Assembly: GCF_019904175.1 (NCBI RefSeq) | Contig: NZ_CP061913.1 | Location: 8,618,001 to 8,682,000, forward strand | Reading direction: 5' to 3' | Length of the DNA stretch: 64,000 bases | Origin: Dactylosporangium vinaceum | GTDB lineage: Bacteria; Actinomycetota; Actinomycetes; Mycobacteriales; Micromonosporaceae | Shown: piece after piece, positions 33,085 through 40,631 of the stretch | Position numbering within the stretch: the stretch's first letter is position 1 | How the letters are laid out: each line of letters starts with the position of its first letter | Position numbers and translations under genes: made by a program | Notes under the pieces: model-generated | What the model saw: only the letters and a program-made list of their open reading frames with translations | Databases searched by the model: none | What the model was told of the DNA's origin: nothing

Positions 33085-34650
33085 TCAGGCGTAGGTCTCG
33101 AACTCGGCGATCTGCGGGGTACCGCTCGCGCCGGTGATCTCGAAGGTCACCTTCTTCAGCGACGTCTTCGTGAAGGAGACGGTGCCCGCGCCGGAGCCGG
33201 AGGCCAGGACCGCGCCGGTGTCGGCGTTGAGGACCCGGTAGCTGCCGATGCGGCCCGTCGCGCCGGACGCCTCGCGGATGGTGATCCGGGAGATCGAGGT
33301 GGCGGCGCTCCACTTGACGGAGATGGAGCCGGTGGTGCCGCTGGGCGACCAGTACGTGCTCAGGTTGCCGTCGATCACGTTGCCGTAGCTGGTGCCGCTG
33401 CCCTTGCTGGAGCCGTCCGCGCCGGCGCCGATGCTCAGGTTCGTGCCGCCGCCCTGCGTCGGGGTCGGGCCGGCCGTCCGGCTCGGGGTCGGGCTCGCGC
33501 TCGTCGGCCGGGGCGAAGAGGTGGTCGGGCCGGCGGTCGGGCTGGTCGGGGTGCAGCTGCCGTTCGACACCTGCAGGCCCTTGCCGGCGCCGGCCGTACT
33601 GGCCAGCACGCTCGGCACGCAGCTGGCCGGGTCGAGCGAGTAGGAGTAGGGGACGCTGATGGTGGTGGTCGACGTGACGTTGGGGCCGGCCGGGTGGTTC
33701 TCGGTGCCGGGGGCGCTCCAGGTCACGTTGTCGAAGATGTTGCCGCTGACCTGCCAGGAGCCCATCAGGTCGGTGTAGAACGTGCCGAGGACGTCGGCGG
33801 AGTTCTTGAAGTAGTTGTTGTCGACCTTGGCCTTGCCGCCGTCGCGCGGGTTGATGCCGGACTTGGTCAGGCCCAGGTAGTAGTTGTTGTAGATGTGGGC
33901 CGTGGCCGCGCGCAGCAGCGGCGTGCGCGAGTCGATGTTCTCGTAGATGTTGTGGTGGAACGTGACCGGGCCGTTGCCCGTGTCGCTGTCGCTGGAGCCG
34001 ATGAGGCCGCCGCGGCCGGAGTTGCGCAGGGTGTTGTAGGAGACGGTGACGTACTTGGTGCCGGCCTTCATGTCGATGAGCGAGTCGTAGCCCTCGTCCT
34101 CGCCGCCGGACGCGTACAGCGTGTTGTGGTCGACCCACACGTTGCTGACGTCGCTCTCCATGCCGATCGCGTCGCCGCCGTTGGACGTGGGCGAGCCCGA
34201 CTTCTTGACGTTGCGGACCGTCACGTTCTGGATGATGATGTTCTTGGCCTCGCGGATGTGGATGCCGATCTGGTCGAAGATCGCACCGCTGCCCACGCCG
34301 ATGATCGTGACGTTGCTGATCTGCTTGAGCTCGATCACGCCGGCCGCGGTGTTGCAGCTGCCGGAAACCTTGGCGGTGTTCCCGACGGTGATGGTGCCCT
34401 CGACCTGGATCGTGATCGGGGTGGTGTCACTGGCCCGGCCGCACAGGGCCTGGTGGATGGCGGTACCGGTGGTCGCCTTCACCACCGCCCCGCCGGCCCC
34501 GCCCGTGGTGCCGCCGTTCTGCGTGGCGTAGCCCGTGACCCCGCCGGTCGCGGCGGCCGCCTCGGGCATCGCCTGCAACGCGACGAACCCGACACCGACC
34601 GCGCCCGCGGTCAGCACCGGCAGAAGCCGCCATGCGACTGCTCGCCTCAT
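33085..34650 (-). CDS. Secreted pectate lyase (PL1) with C-terminal F5/8 type C carbohydrate-binding domain
   Basis: 521 aa. Signal peptide at about 1-34 (ends AAAATGG). Residues 50-340 form the PL1 parallel beta-helix: WVDHNTLYAS with the conserved vWiDH, DGLIDM-like SLIDMKAG, and YNNYYLG; the catalytic Arg is probably in SRTPLLR. A Pro/Thr/Ser linker (about 375-405) leads to a beta-sandwich (NLSIGAGADGSSKGSGTSYG, NVIDGNLSTYW) typical of F5/8C modules. It depolymerises pectin by beta-elimination outside the cell. Upstream palindromes suggest LacI-family control. Confidence 0.92.
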   Translation of the reverse strand: MRRAVAWRLLPVLTAGAVGVGFVALQAMPEAAAATGGVTGYATQNGGTTGGAGGAVVKATTGTAIHQALCGRASDTTPITIQVEGTITVGNTAKVSGSCNTAAGVIELKQISNVTIIGVGSGAIFDQIGIHIREAKNIIIQNVTVRNVKKSGSPTSNGGDAIGMESDVSNVWVDHNTLYASGGEDEGYDSLIDMKAGTKYVTVSYNTLRNSGRGGLIGSSDSDTGNGPVTFHHNIYENIDSRTPLLRAATAHIYNNYYLGLTKSGINPRDGGKAKVDNNYFKNSADVLGTFYTDLMGSWQVSGNIFDNVTWSAPGTENHPAGPNVTSTTTISVPYSYSLDPASCVPSVLASTAGAGKGLQVSNGSCTPTSPTAGPTTSSPRPTSASPTPSRTAGPTPTQGGGTNLSIGAGADGSSKGSGTSYGNVIDGNLSTYWSPSGTTGSISVKWSAATSISRITIREASGATGRIGSYRVLNADTGAVLASGSGAGTVSFTKTSLKKVTFEITGASGTPQIAEFETYA

Positions 34651-34668
34651 CTCGCCTCACCTTCGTCT

Positions 34669-34832
34669 GCAAACGCTTGGGGTGACCCCGGCTCCGGCTG
34701 TTGGCGGCAGCGGATCGAGGAAAGCGCTTTCCTTCGCCGGAGCATAGGAGTGAGTCGATTGCGAGGCAAGGGCCGCGGGTGATTTGCGGCATTTTCAGCA
34801 TGTAAATTTCAGTGTTGCTGCAAACGTTTGTA
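34669..34832 (-). promoter_or_regulatory. LacI-type operator palindromes upstream of pectate lyase
   Basis: Three related sites: GCAAACGCTTGG (34669-34680), the perfect 14-bp palindrome GGAAAGCGCTTTCC (34719-34732) and CAAACGTTTG (34821-34830). Central CG flanked by A/T-rich arms is the hallmark of LacI-family operators for sugar-utilisation genes in actinobacteria. No LacI gene is in the window. Confidence 0.65.
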
Positions 34833-34836
34833 ACGG

Positions 34837-37800
34837 CTACTGCCTTACCGAACGCGCGGCCGCTCCGGCGAGCACGAGGGCCAGACCGGCGAGGACCATC
34901 TGTGCGAGCGCCAGCCCGGTCACGGGGAGCGTCGTCGGTGCGGGGGCGGCCGGGGCCGCCGCGGCCACCGTGAGCGCCAGTTTGAGCGCGTGGACGGCGC
35001 CGTCGGGGTCGGTCCCGAGGGCCACGAAGGAGTGCTCTCCCACCGGCAGGTCGGCCGGGACGGTGACGGGGACGGAGAACGCACCGTTCGCGTCGGCGGT
35101 CACGGTGGTGAGGACCGCCGGGGCGGAGTACACCGTGATGGTCACCGTCGAGTAGGGCGCGAAGCCGGTGCCGGAGATGGTGAGGCGCTTGCCGAGCTGG
35201 ATCGTGCTGATCGGGCCCTGGTCGGTGACGAGCGTCAGGTTGGTGGCGGGGACGGTGGCCGGCGGGGTCGGGGTCGTCGGCTGCACGGCGGCGGACGGCC
35301 GGCTCGCCGGGGAGTCGCCGCCGTGGACGCCCTTGGCCACGACCGTGACGGTGTAGGACCGGCCGCCCTCGGCGCCCAGGACGCAGCTCGTGTCGGCGGC
35401 GCCGGTGGTCTCGCAGGTGGCCGGGCCCGGGGTGGCGGTGACGACGTATCCGGCGATGCCCGAGCCGGGGGCTCCGGCCGCCCAGGACACGGTGATGGAC
35501 GCGACGCCAGCGGTGGCGGTCACGCTCGCCGGGGCGCCGGGCGCGACGCCGGGGGTGACGGTCGCGGCCCCGCCGGGCGCGGAGTCACCGGCCGGCGAGT
35601 GGGCGACGGCGCTCACCGTGTACTGCACACCGTTGGTCAGGCCGCCGACCGTGCACGTGGTCGCGGTGGCGCCGGACGCCGTGCAGGCCGCGCCGCCGGG
35701 CTGCAGCGTGGCGGTGTAGCCGGTGATCCCGGCCGTGGACGCGGGCGGGGCCCAGGTGACCACGGCCCCCTGGTCGGCCGGGGCGGCGCTCAGGTCCGTG
35801 GGCGCGGCGGCGACCGCGAGGGCGGTGACGGGAGCCGACGGGGCCGACGGCGCTCCTTCCAGCCCGGAGCGGACCGCGCTGACGGTGAACGTGTACTGCG
35901 AGCCCGGTGTCAGCCCGGCGACCGCACAGGGCGACCCGGCACAGTCCACAGTGGACCCGCCACCGGACAGCCGGTAGGAGTCCACGGTGCCGGCCGGCGG
36001 GGTCCAGGACACCGCGACCGCCCCCGGCCCGGTGACCGCCGCCGCGACGGCGGTCGGCCGGTCCGGTGCGGCCACCGCCACGACCGGGGCGGACGCCGCG
36101 GAGACGGGTCCCTGGCCGGCCGCATTGGCCGCCGTCACCCGGAACCGGTAGGCGCTCCCCGCGGTCAGGCCGGTCAGCGTACAGCCGGACGCGGAGCAGG
36201 TCGCCGGGGTGTACGGGCCGCCGTCGACCGAGACCTCGACGCCGTAGCCGGTCACCGACGGCGCTGGCGCGCTCCACGTCACCGTTAGCGCGCGGTCGCC
36301 GGCCACGGTGGCGCTCGGCGTCCCGGCCGCGGCAGGCACGTCCAGCGCGGTCACCGCGGCCGAGGCCGCCGACTGCGCGCCCTCGAGGCCGCCGGCGATC
36401 GCGGCCACGGTGAACACGTACTGCGAGCCCGGCGACAGCCCGGTCACGGTGCACGGCGACGCGGGACAGTCCACAGTGGTCCCGGACCAGTACACGCGGT
36501 AGGAGTCGGCGCCGCCGGCCGGTGGGGTCCAGGACACCGCGACCGACCCGGCGCCGTCGACGGCGGCCGTGACAGCCGTCGGCGCGCCCGGCGGGGTGCG
36601 GACCGTGACCGCGCCCGACTGGGCCTCGCCGTCGACGGTCGCCTGCACCGATCCGGCGCCGTCGACGGTGCCGGTGTACGTGGCGGTGGCCGTGCCCGTG
36701 CCGGACTGGATCGCCGCCTGCTGGGCCGAGAGCGTGCCCCCGGTCGCCGTCCAGGTCACCGGGGTGCCGGCGACGGCGCCGAGCTGGCCGGCGGGGACGT
36801 CGGCGGCGGCCGAGTCGGTGCGGAAGCCAGCGGTCGCCGTGGACGTGGCGCCGTCGAGGATCGACGACGGCGCGACGGCGACACCCAGCTGTAGGCGCGG
36901 CGTCGCGGTCAGGGTGCCGGCCGCGTTGACGGCGGCGTCGCAGCCGCTGCCGCCCGGGCCGGCGTTGCAGCCCCACCAGTTGCGGGTGGCGGTGAGCGCG
37001 CCGCCGCTGTGGTAGAGGCCGGGCGTGTTGCCGGTGATGCGGCTGTACGTCACGGACGCGCCGCCGGCCACGTACATGGCGCCGCCGAGGGCCTGCGCGC
37101 CGCCGCTGCCGGTCGCCGAGTTGGCGGTGAACACGGTGCGGGTGAAGGACGGTGCGCCGGACTGGACGTACACCGCTCCCCCGCGGGCGTCGGCGCCGCT
37201 GCCGGTGCCGGTGGCGGTGTTCGCGTCGAACGTCGTGTCGGTGACGGTCATCGGGCCCCCGGCCACGTCGGCCCGCAGGGCCAGGGCGGCACCGCCGTTC
37301 GGGGCCGCGCCCGGGCCGGACGCGCTGGTGTTGGCCATGGTGTTGGCCCGGAACACGCTGCCGTCGACGGTGAGGGTGTCGGTGGCGTGCTGGGCGGAGA
37401 AGTACACGCCGCCGCCCGCACTGCTGCCGGCGCTGTTGCCGCTGAACGTGCAGCCGGAGATCGCGAGGCTGCCGCCGGCCATCGCCACGCCGCCCCCGGG
37501 CGCGTTGGTGCGCCCGGCGCTGCTGTCGTTGACGTTGCCGCTGATCCGGCAGTCCGAGAGGGTCAGCGAGTCCGGGGTGGCCGCGCCCGGGGCACCGGCC
37601 AGGATGCCGCCGCCGCCCACGCCGTCGGTCGGCCGGCCGTTGCGGATCGTCAGACCGGACAGCGTGACGTCGACGTCGCCGGTCTCGGTCGGGTCGAGCT
37701 CGAACACGCGGTCGGCGGCGCCGCCGTCGACGATGGTGGCGGCCGCACCGGCGCCGGTGACGGTGACCTTCACCGCGCCCGCGCCGCCGGTCACCACGAG

Positions 37801-38079
37801 CGCGCCGAGGGTCAGCGGGTAGGTCCCGGCCGGGACGGTGACAGTGCCGGTGCCGGCGTTGCGGGCCCGGCACAGCGCCTCGCGCAGGGAGAGCTGCCCG
37901 TCGGCGCCGGTGCCGGTGGTGACCGCCGGGTTCGCGCACGCGCCGAGGTCGTCCCCGTCGGCCGTGGTCGTCACGGCGTGCGTGGCGGCGTGGGCCGGGC
38001 TCGCGACGGCGGCCCCGGCGACGGCGGCGAGCAGGACTGCCGCGCCCGCCCGGCCCAGCTGCTGCACCCTCCTGGTCAT
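34837..38079 (-). CDS. Cell-wall-anchored beta-helix/FN3 surface protein (LPVTG)
   Basis: 1080 aa. Signal peptide 1-31 (ends SPAHAA). A CSLREA-like segment (GQLSLREALCRARN, about 60-73) opens a right-handed beta-helix (80-390, many NxxTGxGG turns). Then an Ig-like domain (395-490), about five fibronectin type III domains (490-890) of which several share nearly identical segments (VSWTPPAG, DSYR), and a final Ig-like domain (about 930-1040). The C terminus is a sortase signal: LPVTG, a hydrophobic stretch and RSVRQ. Probably an adhesin or matrix-binding protein. The start lacks a strong ribosome site. Confidence 0.88.
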   Translation of the reverse strand: MTRRVQQLGRAGAAVLLAAVAGAAVASPAHAATHAVTTTADGDDLGACANPAVTTGTGADGQLSLREALCRARNAGTGTVTVPAGTYPLTLGALVVTGGAGAVKVTVTGAGAAATIVDGGAADRVFELDPTETGDVDVTLSGLTIRNGRPTDGVGGGGILAGAPGAATPDSLTLSDCRISGNVNDSSAGRTNAPGGGVAMAGGSLAISGCTFSGNSAGSSAGGGVYFSAQHATDTLTVDGSVFRANTMANTSASGPGAAPNGGAALALRADVAGGPMTVTDTTFDANTATGTGSGADARGGAVYVQSGAPSFTRTVFTANSATGSGGAQALGGAMYVAGGASVTYSRITGNTPGLYHSGGALTATRNWWGCNAGPGGSGCDAAVNAAGTLTATPRLQLGVAVAPSSILDGATSTATAGFRTDSAAADVPAGQLGAVAGTPVTWTATGGTLSAQQAAIQSGTGTATATYTGTVDGAGSVQATVDGEAQSGAVTVRTPPGAPTAVTAAVDGAGSVAVSWTPPAGGADSYRVYWSGTTVDCPASPCTVTGLSPGSQYVFTVAAIAGGLEGAQSAASAAVTALDVPAAAGTPSATVAGDRALTVTWSAPAPSVTGYGVEVSVDGGPYTPATCSASGCTLTGLTAGSAYRFRVTAANAAGQGPVSAASAPVVAVAAPDRPTAVAAAVTGPGAVAVSWTPPAGTVDSYRLSGGGSTVDCAGSPCAVAGLTPGSQYTFTVSAVRSGLEGAPSAPSAPVTALAVAAAPTDLSAAPADQGAVVTWAPPASTAGITGYTATLQPGGAACTASGATATTCTVGGLTNGVQYTVSAVAHSPAGDSAPGGAATVTPGVAPGAPASVTATAGVASITVSWAAGAPGSGIAGYVVTATPGPATCETTGAADTSCVLGAEGGRSYTVTVVAKGVHGGDSPASRPSAAVQPTTPTPPATVPATNLTLVTDQGPISTIQLGKRLTISGTGFAPYSTVTITVYSAPAVLTTVTADANGAFSVPVTVPADLPVGEHSFVALGTDPDGAVHALKLALTVAAAAPAAPAPTTLPVTGLALAQMVLAGLALVLAGAAARSVRQ

Positions 38080-38152
38080 GGTGGAAATCTAGCTGATTTG
38101 GTGACATAAAGTGCTAATCTGATCACGCTGGGTAGATATGAGGGGGTGTGCG

Positions 38153-38503
38153 ATGGTTTCCCGTCGAGAGACGCTCGTCGCCGGGGTCAGTGCGGCCGCC
38201 GGGATCGCGCTCGTCGCCCAGGCCAGCCGCCCGCTGCTGAGCCGGGCCCGGTTCGCGCCGCTGACCGGCGCCGGGTTCGAGCTCGAGGCGCTTGACGGCT
38301 CGAAGGCCCGGCACGCGGTGACGCTGCGGGACGTCGCGGGCACTGAGCACGCGTTCACGCTGGGCTTCGCGGCGAGTGCGGGCGTGGGCGAGGGGCTCTT
38401 CCGGGTACACCATCCGGATCTTCCGCCGGTTGAGCTGTTCATCGCGCCGGTCGGGCCGGACGGGGGCCGGCTCGAGGCGGTCGTGAACCGCAGCGGCCGG
38501 TGA
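38153..38503 (+). CDS. Small twin-arginine-leader protein of the tail-collar operon (DUF6916-like)
   Basis: 116 aa. N terminus SRRETLVAGVSAAAGIAL looks like a Tat-type signal (RRET then a hydrophobic run). The rest is a short beta-rich domain. Similar small proteins accompany tail-collar genes in other bacteria; assignment to DUF6916 is from memory and not verified. ATG at 38153 follows GAGGGGG. First gene of a five-gene operon. Confidence 0.7.
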   Translation: MVSRRETLVAGVSAAAGIALVAQASRPLLSRARFAPLTGAGFELEALDGSKARHAVTLRDVAGTEHAFTLGFAASAGVGEGLFRVHHPDLPPVELFIAPVGPDGGRLEAVVNRSGR

Positions 38504-38979
38504 CGCCCGTCCTGCGCGCGGCCGAGGCCGCGGACGCGGACTTCCTGCGGACCGTGTTCGCCGCGGGCCGCGACGCCGAGGTCGCCGCGTTCGGCTGGCC
38601 CCCGCAGCGGGTGGCGGCGTTCCTGGCGATGCAGTTCGAGGCCCAGCGGCGGCACTTCCGGACCGGCTGGCCGCAGGCGATCGACTGGATCGTCTCCCTG
38701 GACGGGTCACCGATCGGCCGGTTCTACGTCAACCGCGGCCCGTGGGCGTTCACGGTGCTCGACATCGCGCTGCTGGCCGCGGCCCGGGGCGCCGGCATCG
38801 GCACGGCACTGCTGCGCGGGCTGCAGGCCGAGGCGGCCACGACGGGTGTGCCGATCGAGCTGCGGGCGCTGCCTGACAGCCCGGCGCTGCGACTGTACCG
38901 CCGGCTCGGCTTCGACGGCGGCCGGGTCGACGGCCAGCGGGTCGCGCTGCGCTGGGAACCTCTCGCGGTGGCGTCATGA
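38500..38979 (+). CDS. GNAT family N-acetyltransferase
   Basis: 159 aa. GNAT core with the acetyl-CoA loop RGAGIGTALLRGL (about 95-107) and the C-terminal LYRRLGFDGG. GTG start overlaps the preceding stop (GTGA), and its stop overlaps the next start (ATGA), so it is tightly coupled with the tail-collar genes, perhaps modifying their N termini or side chains. Confidence 0.87.
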   Translation: MTPVLRAAEAADADFLRTVFAAGRDAEVAAFGWPPQRVAAFLAMQFEAQRRHFRTGWPQAIDWIVSLDGSPIGRFYVNRGPWAFTVLDIALLAAARGAGIGTALLRGLQAEAATTGVPIELRALPDSPALRLYRRLGFDGGRVDGQRVALRWEPLAVAS

Positions 38980-39497
38980 GCAACCCCTACATCGGCGAGA
39001 TCCGAATGTTCGCGGGCACCTTCGCGCCCGCCGGATGGGTCGACTGCAACGGCCGGCTCCTGCCCATCTCCGGCAACGAGGCACTGTTCAGCCTGCTCGG
39101 CACCGCCTACGGCGGCGACGGGCAGAGCACGTTCGGCGTGCCCGACCTGCGCGGCCGCACGCCGATGCACATGGGCGCCGGACCCGGCCTCAGTGCCCGG
39201 ACCATCGGGGAGTCCGGCGGCGCCGAGACCGTCACGCTCACCGTGTCCGCCCTGCCGGCCCACGGCCACCAGCCGGCCGCCGCGGCCGCGTCCGGCACCG
39301 CCGACAGCCCGGCCGGCGGCTACTGGGCCACGATGCCCGACACGCCGTACGCGGCCGCCCCGGTGAGCCGGGTGCCGATGCACGGCTCCGCGCTCACGCC
39401 CGCCGGTGCCGGGCAGCCGCACGAGAACCGCCCGCCCTACCAGGCGATCCGGTTCATCCTGTCGCTGAACGGGATCTTCCCGTCGCCATCGGCTTAG
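38976..39497 (+). CDS. Phage tail collar domain protein (MdpB-like), copy 1
   Basis: 173 aa. Tail-collar family: YIGEIRMFAGTFAPAGW, CNGRLLPIS, LLGTAYGGDGQSTFGVPDLR and a C-terminal NRPPYQAIRFILSLNGIFP. These domains trimerise into fibre tips in phages; chromosomal copies are annotated as microcystin-dependent proteins. No other phage genes are nearby. Three different copies are encoded in a row. Confidence 0.9.
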   Translation: MSNPYIGEIRMFAGTFAPAGWVDCNGRLLPISGNEALFSLLGTAYGGDGQSTFGVPDLRGRTPMHMGAGPGLSARTIGESGGAETVTLTVSALPAHGHQPAAAAASGTADSPAGGYWATMPDTPYAAAPVSRVPMHGSALTPAGAGQPHENRPPYQAIRFILSLNGIFPSPSA

Positions 39498-39507
39498 GAG
39501 CGCCCGC

Positions 39508-39999
39508 ATGGGAGATCAGTACCTGGGCGAGATCCGGATGCTCGCCTCGAACTTCGCGCCGAACGGCTGGGCGCTGTGCAACGGCCAGCTCCTGCCGATC
39601 GCCCAGAACCAGGCGCTGTTCGCCCTCCTCGGCACCGCGTACGGCGGCAACGGCTCGACCACCTTCGCCCTGCCCGACCTGCGCGGCCGCCGGCCCGTCC
39701 ACGCCGGACGGTCCTATGTGGCCGGTCAGCCCGGCGGCACCGAGACGGTCACCCTCACCTCCACGCAGATGCCGGCCCATGCCCATGTACCGCGAGCGGC
39801 CGCGACGGGCACCCAGAACTCCCCGGGTGGCGGTGTGTGGGCCCCGCTGCCGGGCGGCTACGCGGCGTCCCCCGATACCAGCCTCGCCGCGGCGTGCGTG
39901 GCCGCCACCGGCGGCGGCCAGCCCCACGACAACATGGCGCCCTACCTGGTCCTCAACTTCGTGATCGCCATCACCGGCATCTTCCCGTCCCGCCCCTGA
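39508..39999 (+). CDS. Phage tail collar domain protein (MdpB-like), copy 2
   Basis: 163 aa with the same layout: YLGEIRMLASNFAPNGWALC, LPIAQNQALFALLGT, FALPDLRGR and the end MAPYLVLNFVIAITGIFP. The variable middle section (about 60-130) differs from copies 1 and 3. GGAG 7 nt before the ATG. Confidence 0.9.
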   Translation: MGDQYLGEIRMLASNFAPNGWALCNGQLLPIAQNQALFALLGTAYGGNGSTTFALPDLRGRRPVHAGRSYVAGQPGGTETVTLTSTQMPAHAHVPRAAATGTQNSPGGGVWAPLPGGYAASPDTSLAAACVAATGGGQPHDNMAPYLVLNFVIAITGIFPSRP

Positions 40000-40009
40000 G
40001 GAGCCAGCG

Positions 40010-40540
40010 ATGTCGGACCAGTTCCTCGGCGAGATCCGGATGTTCGCGGGCACCTTCGCCCCGACCGGCTGGGCGCTGTGCAACGGACAGCTCCTGCCGA
40101 TCCCGCAGAACACCGCCCTCTTCTCGCTGCTCGGCACCGTGTACGGCGGCAACGGCACCACCACCTTCGCCCTGCCCGACCTGCAGGGCGCCGCCCCGCT
40201 CGGCACCGGCCAGGCCCCCGGCCTGAGCCAGTACGTCCAGGGCGAGACCGGCGGCGCCGAGACCGTCACCCTCCTCGCGACCGAGATGCCGCAGCACACC
40301 CACATCGCCCAGGCCGCCCCGGTCCGCGGCGACCGCAACAGCCCCGCCGCGGCCACCTGGGCCGAGGCCGCCCTGGGCCGGGTCAGGGACAGGCACTACG
40401 CGACCGCCCCGGACAGCACCGCGATGGCCGCGAACGCCCTGACCGTCACCGGCGCCTCCCAGCCGCACGACAACCTGGCGCCGTACCTGACACTGACGTT
40501 CATCATCGCCTTGACCGGCGTCTTCCCGACCCGTCCTTAG
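40010..40540 (+). CDS. Phage tail collar domain protein (MdpB-like), copy 3
   Basis: 176 aa: FLGEIRMFAGTFAPTGWALC, LPIPQNTALFSLLGT, FALPDLQG and LAPYLTLTFIIALTGVFP at the end. The middle region is longest of the three. AGGAG 6 nt before the ATG. Last gene of the operon. Confidence 0.9.
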   Translation: MSDQFLGEIRMFAGTFAPTGWALCNGQLLPIPQNTALFSLLGTVYGGNGTTTFALPDLQGAAPLGTGQAPGLSQYVQGETGGAETVTLLATEMPQHTHIAQAAPVRGDRNSPAAATWAEAALGRVRDRHYATAPDSTAMAANALTVTGASQPHDNLAPYLTLTFIIALTGVFPTRP

Positions 40541-40541
40541 G

Positions 40542-40575
40542 GAGCCCGAACGGGGTTGATGCACGGGTTGGGCTC
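40542..40575 (+). terminator. Possible terminator after the tail-collar operon
   Basis: 8-bp stem GAGCCCGA with TTGGGCTC (one G-T pair), 18-nt loop, 2 nt after the stop codon. Weak but well placed. Confidence 0.4.
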
Positions 40576-40631
40576 ACGCGACAATGAGCCGCCCTGAGAT
40601 CGACCACCCTTCGTGCTCCAAAAGGAACAGC

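Noticed and set aside
38976..40540. Tail-collar genes as part of a prophage or contractile injection system
   Set aside because: No sheath, tube, baseplate, integrase, terminase or portal genes nearby; the flanks are ordinary secreted-protein genes.
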